Source: Chlamydiia bacterium
GTDB lineage: Bacteria; Chlamydiota; Chlamydiia; Chlamydiales; FEN-1388
DNA: 30,684 nucleotides
Assembly: GCA_003170575.1 (NCBI GenBank)
Contig: PMZB01000174.1
Coordinates: 1 to 30,684, forward strand
Reading direction: 5' to 3'
The notes below the pieces were generated by a model. The model was not told where the DNA came from. It saw only the letters and a program-made list of their open reading frames with translations, and made no database searches. This document shows positions 1 to 8,170 of this stretch, piece after piece (the first letter of the stretch is position 1; every line of letters starts with the position of its first letter). The translations under genes were made by a program, and so were the position numbers.

Positions 1-274
1 ATATGACATTTTGAGTCGAGTCCTCAGGAAAGGGTCTGGGGCCTAACCAGATAAAATGAATCTTTCTTGGAATAGAGTTAAGATCTCTTTTTTTTAGAAA
101 TTCAATCTTTTTTTTGTAATCCCTAGAAAGTTTTTTGAGATCCTTAAGATCATTTGAAAGGATGGGGGATTTCATTAATTGCACCGCCATCAACCTTCTG
201 AATGGAATGCTCTGCTCCCCGAAACAGAAGCCAGCGCTTAAGAAAAAGGCACAAAAAAAAATACGTAAAAGCAT
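1..274 (-). CDS. Glycosyltransferase-like protein with signal peptide, 3' part beyond the window
   Basis: Translating the minus strand from the ATG at 274-272 gives an open frame to the left edge (about 91 codons). The SD-like GGAGGTG (plus-strand CACCTCC near 281-287) is well placed. Residues 1-19 (MLLRIFFCAFFLSAGFCFG) look like a signal peptide. After a Lys-rich helical stretch comes IPRKIHFIWLGPRPFP, which resembles the opening motif of DXD-type sugar transferases (Gly_transf_sug family, typically IPKxIHxIWLG). The DXD motif itself would lie outside the window. If the family call is right it transfers a nucleotide-activated sugar; similar proteins in intracellular bacteria are often exported. 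Family assignment rests on one motif, so it is tentative; that the frame is coding is more certain. Confidence 0.6.
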   Translation of the reverse strand, partial: MLLRIFFCAFFLSAGFCFGEQSIPFRRLMAVQLMKSPILSNDLKDLKKLSRDYKKKIEFLKKRDLNSIPRKIHFIWLGPRPFPEDSTQNVI

Positions 275-279
275 GATCG

Positions 280-378
280 TCACCTCCGCCTTTCAGCTTT
301 TAAACGCTCCATTTTGAGTTCATATGACTCTTCATCTAAAAAACGCAACAAATCTTTTAGGATGAGACAAACAAAGAG
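280..378 (-). pseudogene. Possible coding remnant abutting the glycosyltransferase start
   Basis: Minus-strand frame 378-280 is open, has no ATG, and ends KDLLRFLDEESYELKMER then LKAERR-stop. The charged, helix-like composition looks protein-coding. Its TGA overlaps the ribosome-binding site of the gene at 274, as in translationally coupled genes. It may be the surviving C-terminus of a lost upstream gene, or chance. It begins inside the terminator hairpin of the multicopper oxidase gene. Confidence 0.2.
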
Positions 379-414
379 GCATTATTTGTTGCGTAGCACA
401 ACAAATAATGCCTC
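376..414 (-). terminator. Rho-independent terminator of the multicopper oxidase gene
   Basis: A perfect 16-bp inverted repeat (GAGGCATTATTTGTTG at 376-391 and its complement at 399-414) has a 7-nt loop. On the minus strand it is followed by the T-rich TTTGTTTG. It lies 19 nt beyond the stop codon of the multicopper oxidase, so it most likely ends that transcript. Confidence 0.85.
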
Positions 415-432
415 TCCAGATGAGCCAGCAGC

Positions 433-2802
433 CTACTGCTGCGCATGCTTTCGTACAGCAAAAGGCCGCATCATGTTGTTATCCTCGTGGTCAATGATAT
501 GGCAGTGCCATACATACCCTCCGCCGCCTGGATACCCAAACCCGTCATTTTTGACTCCGAGCTTTGCAGTGGGGTCAAAAGCAAAGAAATTTTTCCCAGG
601 TTTGCATTTGGCTACAGAAATATTCTGCGGAGCCCATCGCACAGCTAACCGCGTTACATTTCCTGGAAACGCCTTCACAGTGTCTTTCCAGTATGCTTCG
701 TTCGGATCAGGTGGGATAGGAGTTCCAACAAGATATCCAGTCACATCAGGGTTCCCGCCAAGTTTCGGAGTGCTTAGATATGGCAAGGGCGGGCCAAAAG
801 AATATATCGTGCCTGGAGGAACTGGAAGCGTGGGTGTGCCCCAAGAAGCTTCGTACTGAGCTCGGTAGGAAGGGATGATGTCAAACGGAGGAACAACGTT
901 CCCAACGTTAAACACCTGTCGATTCATCAGCTGAAACTGAATCAAGTGAATGTGTATTGGATGAGCATCTGGCGTAAGGTTGATAATCTCCCAGATCTCT
1001 GTAGAGCCCACCTGAGGCAGTTCTGTTATGTAGACTGTGCCATTGTTATACGCCACACTATCAGGAAGAGGCTGATTTGTGTAGTTATTCAGGCCGTTAT
1101 AATTTGTGTTGTTGCAAAGGACCGTAATAGGAGCCCCGGTCGCTGGATCTTCTTGTTCTAGGAGTACCAAGCTTCTTGTAAGCGTGGGCACAACCCCTGG
1201 TGCTAAGTCGCCATAGCCATTGGCAATGCGGACAACTTTGTTCTTGCCTGCCCTTAAAGTAGCGCCTGGAGCTGCTGGATTAAAGCTTTTGTCAGAAGAA
1301 GAGAGCTTGTTGCCCACTCTGAACTGCATTACTTGCCCTTCAACATTGGGGTCAAAAGCGGTGCCGCCTCCAGGAAATGGCGCTGGAGCGTCATTGATCA
1401 GGTTAAAGATTGCACCTTCAAATCCAGCAAAGTCGACAATCACATCCATGCGCTCACCAGGAGCGAAAAAGAGTCGATGTGAAGGGGGGGTGAACACAGG
1501 ACTGCCATAAGGAGGAGGCTCATTGGTTGGGTCCCAGGTAAATGGAACAAAACTGTCAATATTCACAGGCTGATCAAACAGGCCGCCATCCGAGCCAATT
1601 TGCCAGATTGTTGGTTTGGATACATTTGGATTCCCATGTTCGTCAGCTAATTGGAGAGCATACATTCTCGCGTTGCTGCCATTGAGAAACCGGAATCGGT
1701 ATCTGCGCGGTTCTACGTTCAGATAAGGCCAGCTCTTGCCATTGACGCAGATCACATCCCCGAAAAACTCTGGAATAGCGTATGGGTGGATCGAGGGGTT
1801 GCCAGGATTGCCGTTTAAGCCGGCGTTTGAGGGATTTCCATCAGGAAAAAAGAGCTGTCCATTCTTGTCAAATTGACGGTCAGCAATCGCTAGTTCTATT
1901 TCATAATCGCCATGAGGAAGGTGCGGACGGACCAAGGACTCAGGTCTGCCTCGGATAAAATAGAACCCTGCTAACCCGGCAAAAACATTGAGGCGTGTCT
2001 CCCCTAAAACGTGATCATGAAACCAAAGTGTGGTGGCTTGTTGAGTATTGGGATAGATGTTGTTGTTGCTGACAAAGGAAGGTCCTTTGATCTTTTTATG
2101 TGGCGTAAACCAACTGTCAGGGCCTCCATCAGCATATGAAGGGGTCTCTGACCCATGCAGGTGGACCACCATCGGTTGAGGGCCTTCATAAAATCCAGGA
2201 TTTCCAAGCGGGAGGCCAGTGCCATCAGGACTTGTGCTTGGATCATATGTGTCTACCCCCTGGATGGTCATGGGGTAATTTAATGGATTGGCCCAGCATA
2301 CACTTAAGTCAACCGTGAGAAATTTCTGGAGAAGAGGCCCGACAAGCTTATGCCCATGGGAGTCATGAAAAGGGAACAGGTGATTCCCATACTGCACCTT
2401 AGTCTTCGTCTTACGTTGGACTACGATCGTATTTATCGGGTACATGGGGCCATAGGTTTTTTTCCCGTCGGAAATCTTATATCCCCACTGATACGCACCC
2501 TTTCTTGGGTTGATCACAGCAATTGTTTTTCCAGTTTCTACACTCTTGTACGGAACACTTTTCGGCAATGCCTTGTAGAATGATTTTGGAAGGATTTGCT
2601 GCTGAAACTCTTCTGTCGTGATTTTGAGGTGCTTTGTGCCATCAACCCTGTTTCCATTAAATGTAGGCACACTTTCCACGAACTGTGGAACTGTTCCTCC
2701 ATCTAAAACATCTTGGATCACTTGCTGATTTGCTAGCATGGATGTCGAAAAAACCGACATCCAAATAACCGTGAAGGCCTTTGACAGCTGGTGAGCGCGC
2801 AT
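433..2802 (-). CDS. Secreted multicopper oxidase (CotA / bilirubin oxidase type)
   Basis: This 789-residue protein should couple one-electron oxidation of a phenolic, pyrrolic or metal substrate to reduction of O2 to water. All four copper-ligand clusters are visible: HLHG near residue 214, WFHDHVLG near 260, HPIHIHLIQFQ near 615, and HCHIIDHED with a downstream Met near 765-778. The N-terminus (MRAHQLSKAFTVIWMSVF...) is a signal peptide, so it acts outside the cytoplasm. I prefer the ATG at 2802 over the one at 2808 because AAGGAGG directly abuts the first and is 6 nt from the second. It is longer than the roughly 510-residue CotA, mostly from an N-terminal extension of about 100 residues and long loops. 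It is transcribed away from the cassette at 3.2 kb; 5' scraps of this gene recur at 10.5 and 18.0 kb. The substrate cannot be read from the sequence. Confidence 0.93.
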   Translation of the reverse strand: MRAHQLSKAFTVIWMSVFSTSMLANQQVIQDVLDGGTVPQFVESVPTFNGNRVDGTKHLKITTEEFQQQILPKSFYKALPKSVPYKSVETGKTIAVINPRKGAYQWGYKISDGKKTYGPMYPINTIVVQRKTKTKVQYGNHLFPFHDSHGHKLVGPLLQKFLTVDLSVCWANPLNYPMTIQGVDTYDPSTSPDGTGLPLGNPGFYEGPQPMVVHLHGSETPSYADGGPDSWFTPHKKIKGPSFVSNNNIYPNTQQATTLWFHDHVLGETRLNVFAGLAGFYFIRGRPESLVRPHLPHGDYEIELAIADRQFDKNGQLFFPDGNPSNAGLNGNPGNPSIHPYAIPEFFGDVICVNGKSWPYLNVEPRRYRFRFLNGSNARMYALQLADEHGNPNVSKPTIWQIGSDGGLFDQPVNIDSFVPFTWDPTNEPPPYGSPVFTPPSHRLFFAPGERMDVIVDFAGFEGAIFNLINDAPAPFPGGGTAFDPNVEGQVMQFRVGNKLSSSDKSFNPAAPGATLRAGKNKVVRIANGYGDLAPGVVPTLTRSLVLLEQEDPATGAPITVLCNNTNYNGLNNYTNQPLPDSVAYNNGTVYITELPQVGSTEIWEIINLTPDAHPIHIHLIQFQLMNRQVFNVGNVVPPFDIIPSYRAQYEASWGTPTLPVPPGTIYSFGPPLPYLSTPKLGGNPDVTGYLVGTPIPPDPNEAYWKDTVKAFPGNVTRLAVRWAPQNISVAKCKPGKNFFAFDPTAKLGVKNDGFGYPGGGGYVWHCHIIDHEDNNMMRPFAVRKHAQQ

Positions 2803-2836
2803 CTTCATCCTCCTTGTTCAGGCTTATTCAAACAAA

Positions 2837-2866
2837 AATTTATTTTCCTAAATATTTGAAATTCAA
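2837..2866 (-). promoter_or_regulatory. Candidate promoter for the multicopper oxidase
   Basis: On the minus strand, TTGAAT (2866-2861) and TAAATT (2842-2837) are 18 nt apart, about 35 nt before the start codon. Each matches the sigma-70 consensus at four of six positions, so the call is weak. Confidence 0.25.
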
Positions 2867-2884
2867 AGATTTTTGTCCAGAATT

Positions 2885-3247
2885 ATCCGATAAACTTTTG
2901 GTGGCAAAAAAGTAGCCTAATCCACATAATGGCCCACAAATAATGTCGACATAGGCCCCCACAGAAAATCTACTTGTGGAGCGGTTCTGGAGGTCAACAT
3001 AAGTGTGAGAAAGTCCTTCTCAGAAGCTACAAATTTGTTCCCAGCCATTACCTATTGTCCGTCTATTTCTTCGCTTCTTTTTTTACTTCACACATTTTCT
3101 GAGAAGATATTTTTTTTCAAAAGATCGATCACAAGTCATTTACAAAGAGGAGGGAAAGGGGGAAAAATCAATGTGGTCTCCACATCACATTTTCAGGTAC
3201 TTTAAAAATCAAAAAAGTAGTGTGTAAAAAAAATCGGAGGTGTTTTT
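2885..3247 (+). promoter_or_regulatory. Leader region of unit A (conserved non-gene-1 DNA)
   Basis: About 360 nt between the oxidase and gene 1 are nearly identical to 10640-10992. They include a CCACA...TGTGG dyad (2959-2979), an SD-like TGGAGGTCAAC (near 2987-2998), and a 10-nt complementary pair CTTCTCAGAA / TTCTGAGAAG (3016-3025 and 3097-3106) that could form a long-range stem. The mRNA leader presumably carries the promoter and regulatory sites of the cassette, but I cannot name a convincing -35/-10 pair. Gene 1's own SD (CGGAGGTG) lies just before its ATG. Confidence 0.5.
3005..3205 (+). CDS. Leader ORF of unit A, weakened start
   Basis: A 66-codon frame starting at GTG (MRKSFSEATNLFPAITYC...) corresponds to the 68-codon frame at 10747 in unit B. 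In B an ATG follows AGGAGGTCAAC; here that ATG is ATA, leaving only the GTG two codons later. The predicted peptide has a short hydrophobic and aromatic middle and a basic C-terminal half. Differences between the two copies are often amino-acid changing, which argues against strong selection on the peptide. It may be a leader peptide, a decaying small gene, or simply open conserved DNA. Confidence 0.2.
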   Translation: MRKSFSEATNLFPAITYCPSISSLLFLLHTFSEKIFFFKRSITSHLQRGGKGGKINVVSTSHFQVL

Positions 3248-4402
3248 ATGGATGGTTGCTCAAAGTTTGTTTATGGAGTTCATATAGCAGCCAATTGGCT
3301 GTGTGATGCGTGCATGTTAGGCGAGTCGCTAGAGGCTATGGGACAAGACAATTCACTGCTTGCCAAAGCACGGGTTATCAATTCTCTGGCCACAGTTGGT
3401 TTTTCGACTGCAGAGATTACTGGACTATGTGTGGGTGCAAAAGCTGAAATTTTACACAAATTAAAATCATATGAAGTTGTACCAAGAGCGCTGAATATTC
3501 CGATCCAATTTCTAGCACAAATAGACCAAACAGATAGGGATCTAGGGGGAGGGATGGATCTGCGCCATTTCATTCGGATTTTGGAAAAGGGGGGCCTTGC
3601 TCAAATTGCTGATTTGGATCGCACTCTTGCAGCTAGAGATGCCTATTATGAACAAATTTTTCTTGATATGACTCCAGAGCAACTCAAGAAGGCAAGAAGG
3701 CCAATTTGCAAAGAAGTAGATGGTGTCGTAAAAATTGTTGGCTACAAGCCGGTTGATCTTGAAGAATGCAGAAGAAATTTAGCACAGTCGCGTGTGGAGT
3801 TTGTGGATTCGACAGGTTGGAGAACTGGTGCCCAAGGTCAGACAGGAGAAATGATTGTCTGTGATTTAGGAATACCCGTCTTCCAACGACTTGCTGCCTT
3901 TTTTGGTAGGTACATACCTATCGGTGGAGGACAGGGAGGTGGAGCGGGAGGCCCTGGAGGAGCAGGAGGCCCTGGGGGAGCAGGAGGTCCTGGGGGAGCA
4001 GCTCCACATAATGAGGAGCAAGAATTAAACTTTAATTTAGTGGGCCTTCCCAATATTCCAGCGGTTCTTTATGGAGATATACTATTTCAACAGTATCCTT
4101 GCCCTATTACGCAACTGCCCATCCGCAACCCTGTTCGCGATCCCACATGTGGCCAACTCTTTGAACGACGCGCAATTGTGGCTTGGTTGCAGCAACACCC
4201 TCACTCTCCATTAACAAGACAGCCCTTGACGGTGGCTGAATTGGTAGAAGCGCCAGAAGTCGAACTTCAAATCCGTAACCGGCTTCAGCAATATCAAGAT
4301 GGGTTGCTTGGTTTCATTAGAAACCATGAGGCAGCGCCTGTGGAACCTGCCCCAGCACCAGCAGAGCATGCAGCTGCACCTGTAGCACAAGTAAGGCATT
4401 GA
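3248..4402 (+). CDS. Gene 1A: U-box domain protein, likely host-directed E3 ubiquitin ligase
   Basis: This 384-residue protein ends in a U-box at about residues 282-345: YPCPITQLPIRNPV, then FERRAIVAWLQQ, then SPLTRQPL, followed by a basic helical tail to about 360. This matches the U-box pattern (CPIT...DPV...YER.AI..WL...SP.T..PL), the RING-like fold without zinc that recruits E2 enzymes. Since bacteria lack ubiquitin, it would act on host protein. The N-terminal 110 residues are helical and partly hydrophobic, with no known domain that I recognise; residues 230-260 form a GGPGGA-rich linker. The tail is Ala/Pro-rich. SD CGGAGGTG sits 5 nt before the ATG. It is the first gene of unit A and pairs with 10993-12123. 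Alternative: a U-box fold used only as a protein-binding module. Confidence 0.82.
   Translation: MDGCSKFVYGVHIAANWLCDACMLGESLEAMGQDNSLLAKARVINSLATVGFSTAEITGLCVGAKAEILHKLKSYEVVPRALNIPIQFLAQIDQTDRDLGGGMDLRHFIRILEKGGLAQIADLDRTLAARDAYYEQIFLDMTPEQLKKARRPICKEVDGVVKIVGYKPVDLEECRRNLAQSRVEFVDSTGWRTGAQGQTGEMIVCDLGIPVFQRLAAFFGRYIPIGGGQGGGAGGPGGAGGPGGAGGPGGAAPHNEEQELNFNLVGLPNIPAVLYGDILFQQYPCPITQLPIRNPVRDPTCGQLFERRAIVAWLQQHPHSPLTRQPLTVAELVEAPEVELQIRNRLQQYQDGLLGFIRNHEAAPVEPAPAPAEHAAAPVAQVRH
3947..4000 (+). repeat. Three 18-bp repeats encoding a GGPGGA linker
   Basis: Three tandem units of GGAGGCCCTGGNGGAGCA at 3947-3964, 3965-3982 and 3983-4000 encode GGPGGA. Unit B's gene 1 has only about one such unit, so the linker length has changed by repeat slippage. 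Confidence 0.85.
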
Positions 4403-4419
4403 TTGTCAAACCCTGAGAT

Positions 4420-4473
4420 TTGCAAGCTGCAAACCAGTCCATAGTGTACTATGGGCGATACAGCAGCTTGCAA
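4420..4473 (+). other. Nested hairpin between genes 1A and 2A
   Basis: An outer 11-bp inverted repeat TTGCAAGCTGC (4420-4430) pairs with 4463-4473, and an inner 6-bp stem CCATAG/CTATGG (4439-4444/4449-4454) sits in the loop. It ends about 8 nt before the SD of gene 2. There is no T tract, so it looks like a processing, stability or attenuation element and not a classical terminator. Unit B has a different hairpin at the same place. Confidence 0.6.
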
Positions 4474-4492
4474 GTGGAAAAAGGAGGTTATA

Positions 4493-6190
4493 ATGATAGC
4501 GTTTTGTTGCTCGGCTTGGAAACCAATAGTCTTTTTAGCAAAGGTGGCACCTTGTTGCACCGATATTGTGGGAGTTCTCGATGATAAGGAAATGCAAAAG
4601 GGGCAAAAAATTTATCACGTCGTCAGTGACACTTTCTCAATAATGACGCAAACTTCTCTAGCGAGAGCTAAGCTAGGTCAAGCAACTCAAATGACGAAAT
4701 TGGCTCTGAGCGCAACTGCAGTTGCAGCAGACATTAATCAAAAAGTTGTTCACTTTTCTGAAAAAGAAGATCCTCTTAAGACGGGCGACTATATGGATCT
4801 TGGAGCAGGCACCTTAGTTAGTGTATCTGGATTTGTAAATGATACCATTGATTTAAAACCTCAATTATTTGGTTCTCATAAAGTAACTATAGGAAATGGA
4901 GCAAATTTTGCGAGCGCTGTAGGTGCGCTCGTCGAAAACCGGGCCCTTCTATATCGTCAATGGAGGCGGTTACGCGGCCAACCTCCTCCAGGACTAGCAG
5001 AATTATGGAGACGACACATTAATTTAACACCAGAAGATGCCGAATCATTTTATCGTATGAAGCTAGCGCAAACCATCGACGAGCTCGAGGAGATCCCTCC
5101 CCTTTTTCATGAAGACCAAATTCTCACTCAATTTCGCTGTGCTTTATCGGGTCTCACTATACGTCACCTGTTGGTCGTTGCAGGCACAGAAGCTAATCCG
5201 CACCCTGTTTGGTTTGAATCCCGGGCAATTTTGCAAAGAATCCAAACCGGCGAAAGACCTGCTCAATGGCCTGAGGGCATTGCTTTTACAAGGGAAAACC
5301 TACATGAGCTTCCTGACAGGCAAAGACAGATTGACACGGAACTTAATACCCTCTTACAGGGAATTCATAACTCAGAGCTCCGGTTCCAGCCTCTAGGAAA
5401 TGTAAATCAGCGAGAGGCGCAAAATTCTGTGGTAATGCTGGCCCTTTTAAAAACCCTTGGGTTAGAAAGAATTAACACCATGCAAGATACTGAGATTGGT
5501 GATGCTGTTCGTGCAAATGTTTCACCAAATACGATTGCGAATATTGAGGTGAATACCGAATTGCAACAATTCCATGCAGGAGAGCAACCGAAGCTTACCA
5601 AGGTGATTCGGTTTACCCCCACAGTAAGCTTATTGAGCAAACCTCCTCTTTCTGAAGAAGCGTTATTTGCAGCAACTCGGGCAGCTTTGTTTACGCAAAG
5701 TCCAGCCCAAGACAGAAAAGCCTTAGTGCTTGCTCAGATACCCTTTGAACTTCGAATATCTACAGACTTTCAAGATGTAACGATCCGCTCTGAACTCGTA
5801 AGATCTGTCTATGAGCGAAAAACAGAACTTCTCAATATGATGAAAATTGTTCTTCAGCTTCAACACCTTCAAGGACTCACTGACGAAGAACTTTCAATCA
5901 GAACCTTGGCAAGAATCCCGAGAAATCTTGTACACGTTGATGTGCGTTCTTTGGCTTATAGATTTGCTAGCGCTCCTGAAGAACAAAAACCCACAAAAGC
6001 CTTTGTTTTTGTTCCAACAACGAGGAGAACTGGAGGACTTGAGAGTTCAACAGACAGCTTATTCGCTGCTGCAAGAGCGCTTTTCGGTTCTCAAAGTGAA
6101 ATAGACAAGCAGGAACTTAAGAAGTGTCATACATTTGTTATGTACGTGGATACGGATTTTGATGACATAGAAATTAAGGAGAATTTGTAA
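4493..6190 (+). CDS. Gene 2A: U-box-like domain plus two C-terminal repeat domains
   Basis: I chose the ATG at 4493 (565 residues) because AAGGAGG lies 5 nt upstream; an in-frame ATG at 4451 sits inside the hairpin and has no SD. Residues 1-125 are Ala-rich and partly hydrophobic. Residues about 213-285 look like a diverged U-box: FRCALSGLTIRH, then WFESRAILQRI, then ITFTRENL-like positions (here AFTRENLHEL); the second conserved proline pair is altered. Two related repeats of about 110 residues follow (about 323-432 and 456-565), each with the pattern V.V....L.YRF......PTKA..F.P....S.DSLFAAAR...GS. I do not recognise the repeat family. It follows gene 1 by 90 nt and precedes gene 3 by 2 nt, so it is almost certainly in an operon. 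Function: ubiquitin-ligase-like or E2-binding is inference. Confidence 0.75.
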   Translation: MIAFCCSAWKPIVFLAKVAPCCTDIVGVLDDKEMQKGQKIYHVVSDTFSIMTQTSLARAKLGQATQMTKLALSATAVAADINQKVVHFSEKEDPLKTGDYMDLGAGTLVSVSGFVNDTIDLKPQLFGSHKVTIGNGANFASAVGALVENRALLYRQWRRLRGQPPPGLAELWRRHINLTPEDAESFYRMKLAQTIDELEEIPPLFHEDQILTQFRCALSGLTIRHLLVVAGTEANPHPVWFESRAILQRIQTGERPAQWPEGIAFTRENLHELPDRQRQIDTELNTLLQGIHNSELRFQPLGNVNQREAQNSVVMLALLKTLGLERINTMQDTEIGDAVRANVSPNTIANIEVNTELQQFHAGEQPKLTKVIRFTPTVSLLSKPPLSEEALFAATRAALFTQSPAQDRKALVLAQIPFELRISTDFQDVTIRSELVRSVYERKTELLNMMKIVLQLQHLQGLTDEELSIRTLARIPRNLVHVDVRSLAYRFASAPEEQKPTKAFVFVPTTRRTGGLESSTDSLFAAARALFGSQSEIDKQELKKCHTFVMYVDTDFDDIEIKENL

Positions 6191-6192
6191 GT

Positions 6193-7089
6193 ATGGGGAT
6201 AGTTGAAACTCTTAATATATTGAGATTGCCTATCTCTCCTCCCGTTGAAAGGGAAGATATTGCAGAGTTGAAAGAAACCGCAAGAGTAAAAAGGCAGGAT
6301 CTTATCCCCTTTTTTACACCTTCTCTTCATGTTTTCCTTCCAAAGACGGAAGAGAAGAGACCACAGAGATTGTTTCATAAAGAATCGCTCGATGAGCGTT
6401 CAAAAAGACGTTTTGCTAGAATATTTTTTCGCAACCCTACTCTCGAGTTGACGCAATGGAAAGGTGTTCCGATCAAAAGGCCTCTAGCTCCCCCTCCTAC
6501 AAAAGAAACTACCCCTAAGCGTGAGCCGGCTCTTTCTCTTAGCCCAGCACCTATCCCTCTCCAGCACACAGAATTAAAGACTTATTTCGATCGTGATTTC
6601 GGCAAGTGGTATTTTGTTCCCCCTCCTTGGGATGTGGTAACTAGGTTTTTTGATACGTTTCAGGCGGAAGGCGGGTATTGCAAAATAACCTGTACGAGAA
6701 TAACGAAGTCGAAAAATCCCCATAAACCGAACTCCCCAGAAGAACGATGCGACCTCATTGCTCTAACGAAAGATCCCAGACAAGTGAAGTATGAATCCCA
6801 ATCAGATACTAGCGGGTTGGATATTTTAGGGATAATAAATACCCTTTTAAGAACACATATCGAGTCTCCTACAACCAAATCAGTGAAAGAGTGGCAAGCA
6901 AACCAAGAAAAAGCAAATGGACACCTTATGGAGCAGTTACCCAAGAAAATAAAAGAGTGGAATTACGATAGCTTTATGATTGCGGGTGAAAAGCTATTGT
7001 TAAAGCTAGGATATACTAAAGAAGCTGCCATGAGCATGCATTTGCTGGCTCTTTTTTATAAGCAAGTTCCAATGGAACCGCAGAGTTAA
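6193..7089 (+). CDS. Gene 3A: Pro-rich N-terminus with C-terminal YF/LFYK domain
   Basis: This 298-residue protein has no membrane segment. Residues 1-100 are charged, and 95-122 are Pro-rich (a linker). Residues about 126-298 form a domain shared with gene 3B and with the C-terminal half of both gene 5 proteins. Its landmarks are YFDRDFGKWYF, an aromatic .F.AEGGY element, CDLIALTKDPRQ, and the end W.YDSFMIAGEKLLLKLGY...HLLALFYKQVPMEP. I do not recognise it as a known family and call it YF/LFYK for its ends. The start is 2 nt after gene 2A, with AAGGAG upstream inside gene 2. It probably works with gene 5, which carries the same domain on a membrane anchor. Confidence 0.8.
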   Translation: MGIVETLNILRLPISPPVEREDIAELKETARVKRQDLIPFFTPSLHVFLPKTEEKRPQRLFHKESLDERSKRRFARIFFRNPTLELTQWKGVPIKRPLAPPPTKETTPKREPALSLSPAPIPLQHTELKTYFDRDFGKWYFVPPPWDVVTRFFDTFQAEGGYCKITCTRITKSKNPHKPNSPEERCDLIALTKDPRQVKYESQSDTSGLDILGIINTLLRTHIESPTTKSVKEWQANQEKANGHLMEQLPKKIKEWNYDSFMIAGEKLLLKLGYTKEAAMSMHLLALFYKQVPMEPQS

Positions 7090-7123
7090 ATTTAAAAAAA
7101 CTTTAACAATAGGTGTTTTTTCT

Positions 7124-7672
7124 ATGGCTGTACCTGCCTTTCAAGTTGCTTGTCAAAACCTAGGTATTTGCAATCCTATTATTGGGGATGATGTCATTGG
7201 CGACCATATAAGGCAAAATTGTCAACCAAATACATATTCATGGATTGATGTGCGAAGCGTGCCTCATCAATTCACAACGTTGCCTACGCAAGAGGCTGTG
7301 CCTTCTCGGTTTGTTAAACTTCAATCTACGTCGTATCAGTCATTTAAGCATGTTCTAAGCATTTTGCTTCGAAAGACTGATGTTGAGATGCTCATTTTAA
7401 ATCAAGTAGCGAAAGGGATAGTGGGTTCAAATAATCCCGATGATCAGACTGCACTACGTTCAGCTTTTTGGCAAAACTATACAATTACCCTCTTTGTCGC
7501 TATGGATGGTAGTTATAATTATGATGTTTTGCTAGAACGGGAGAAGACAACACAAATAGCGGGAACTGTTGCTATAACCTATTCTAGATGCTATGAAAAA
7601 GTTTGCGAATGGGATCGAAACTTAGATGATTGGATTGATGCGAAATTATGGGAGTACTTTCCCCCGGGTTAG
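7124..7672 (+). CDS. Gene 4A-1: small cassette protein, subfamily I
   Basis: 182 residues. The family signature is C..LGICNP.I.DD.I...I..NC...TYSWIDVRS..HQF near the start, RF.K.QST.YQ...H.LSIL.R.T in the middle, and GSNNPDDQ...SAFWQNYTITLFV toward the end. No known family is recognised. It is cytosolic-looking, without signal peptide or membrane segment. The last 40 residues (Trp/Tyr-rich, ending FPPG) are peculiar to subfamily I. The next gene starts 12 nt downstream. The cassette carries about eight copies or fragments; copies alternate I-II-I-II here, so a two-gene block was probably duplicated. Confidence 0.8.
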   Translation: MAVPAFQVACQNLGICNPIIGDDVIGDHIRQNCQPNTYSWIDVRSVPHQFTTLPTQEAVPSRFVKLQSTSYQSFKHVLSILLRKTDVEMLILNQVAKGIVGSNNPDDQTALRSAFWQNYTITLFVAMDGSYNYDVLLEREKTTQIAGTVAITYSRCYEKVCEWDRNLDDWIDAKLWEYFPPG

Positions 7673-7684
7673 AAGGAGAAAATA

Positions 7685-8158
7685 ATGGCTATGGCTGCTG
7701 TACAAACGCCTCTTGAAGTTTCTTGTCGTCATCTGGACATTTGTAATCCTGCTATTGAGGATACAGCTGTTGCGGAACGAATCAAAAGAATATGTCCTCC
7801 TCACACATATTCTTGGATATTGGTTCGCACCATGGACCATCATTTTGGGACTACTCCGGGAATAGCAGAGGAGAGGGCTCGATTGATTCAATTTATGCCT
7901 ACGAACAGTCAGGCGGCATGGAATATCATTTGCATAATTTTTCAACGAACAACCGTTGAAGTTCTTTTTACAAATCGGGCAGTGCAAGGATTACTTGGCT
8001 CTGCGGATCAAAATGACATACATTCTGCTCAGTCAGCCTACTGGCAAAATTATTCAATTAAGGTCTATGTCTCAATAGGAGGCAATTTTAGTGTAGAAAT
8101 GCAAACTGAGAGAGGACGTGTGACCCAAAAAATTTCAGGAATTTGCACTATTTTGTAA
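7685..8158 (+). CDS. Gene 4A-2: small cassette protein, subfamily II, C-terminal CaaX (CTIL)
   Basis: 157 residues; SD AAGGAG sits 6 nt before the ATG. It shares the C.HLDICNPAI opening, the HHF.T.PG core and LGS.D...SAYWQNY.IKVYVS with the other gene 4 proteins. It ends ISGICTIL-stop. Cys-Thr-Ile-Leu at the extreme C-terminus fits the CaaX rule; Leu in the last position favours geranylgeranylation by eukaryotic GGTase-I. Legionella AnkB is a precedent for a bacterial effector lipidated this way by the host. The prediction is that this protein, once delivered, becomes anchored in host membranes. The body of the protein is of unknown function. Confidence 0.82.
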   Translation: MAMAAVQTPLEVSCRHLDICNPAIEDTAVAERIKRICPPHTYSWILVRTMDHHFGTTPGIAEERARLIQFMPTNSQAAWNIICIIFQRTTVEVLFTNRAVQGLLGSADQNDIHSAQSAYWQNYSIKVYVSIGGNFSVEMQTERGRVTQKISGICTIL

Positions 8159-8170
8159 GAGGGTTAAATT

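Noticed and set aside
135..859. Plus-strand frames of 60-181 codons over the left edge and oxidase 3' end
   Set aside because: They are antisense to the glycosyltransferase-like gene and the multicopper oxidase, whose motifs are unambiguous; no SD or family resemblance.
2971..3003. Promoter TTGTGG ... CATAAG in the unit A leader
   Set aside because: The -10-like box is not kept in unit B (CATGCG), and the segment contains the leader SD instead.
3838..4053. Minus-strand Pro-rich frame (GPPAPP repeats)
   Set aside because: Complement of the GGPGGA linker repeats of gene 1A.
4451..4492. Upstream start for gene 2A
   Set aside because: It lies in the intergenic hairpin and has no ribosome-binding site; AAGGAGG fits the ATG at 4493.
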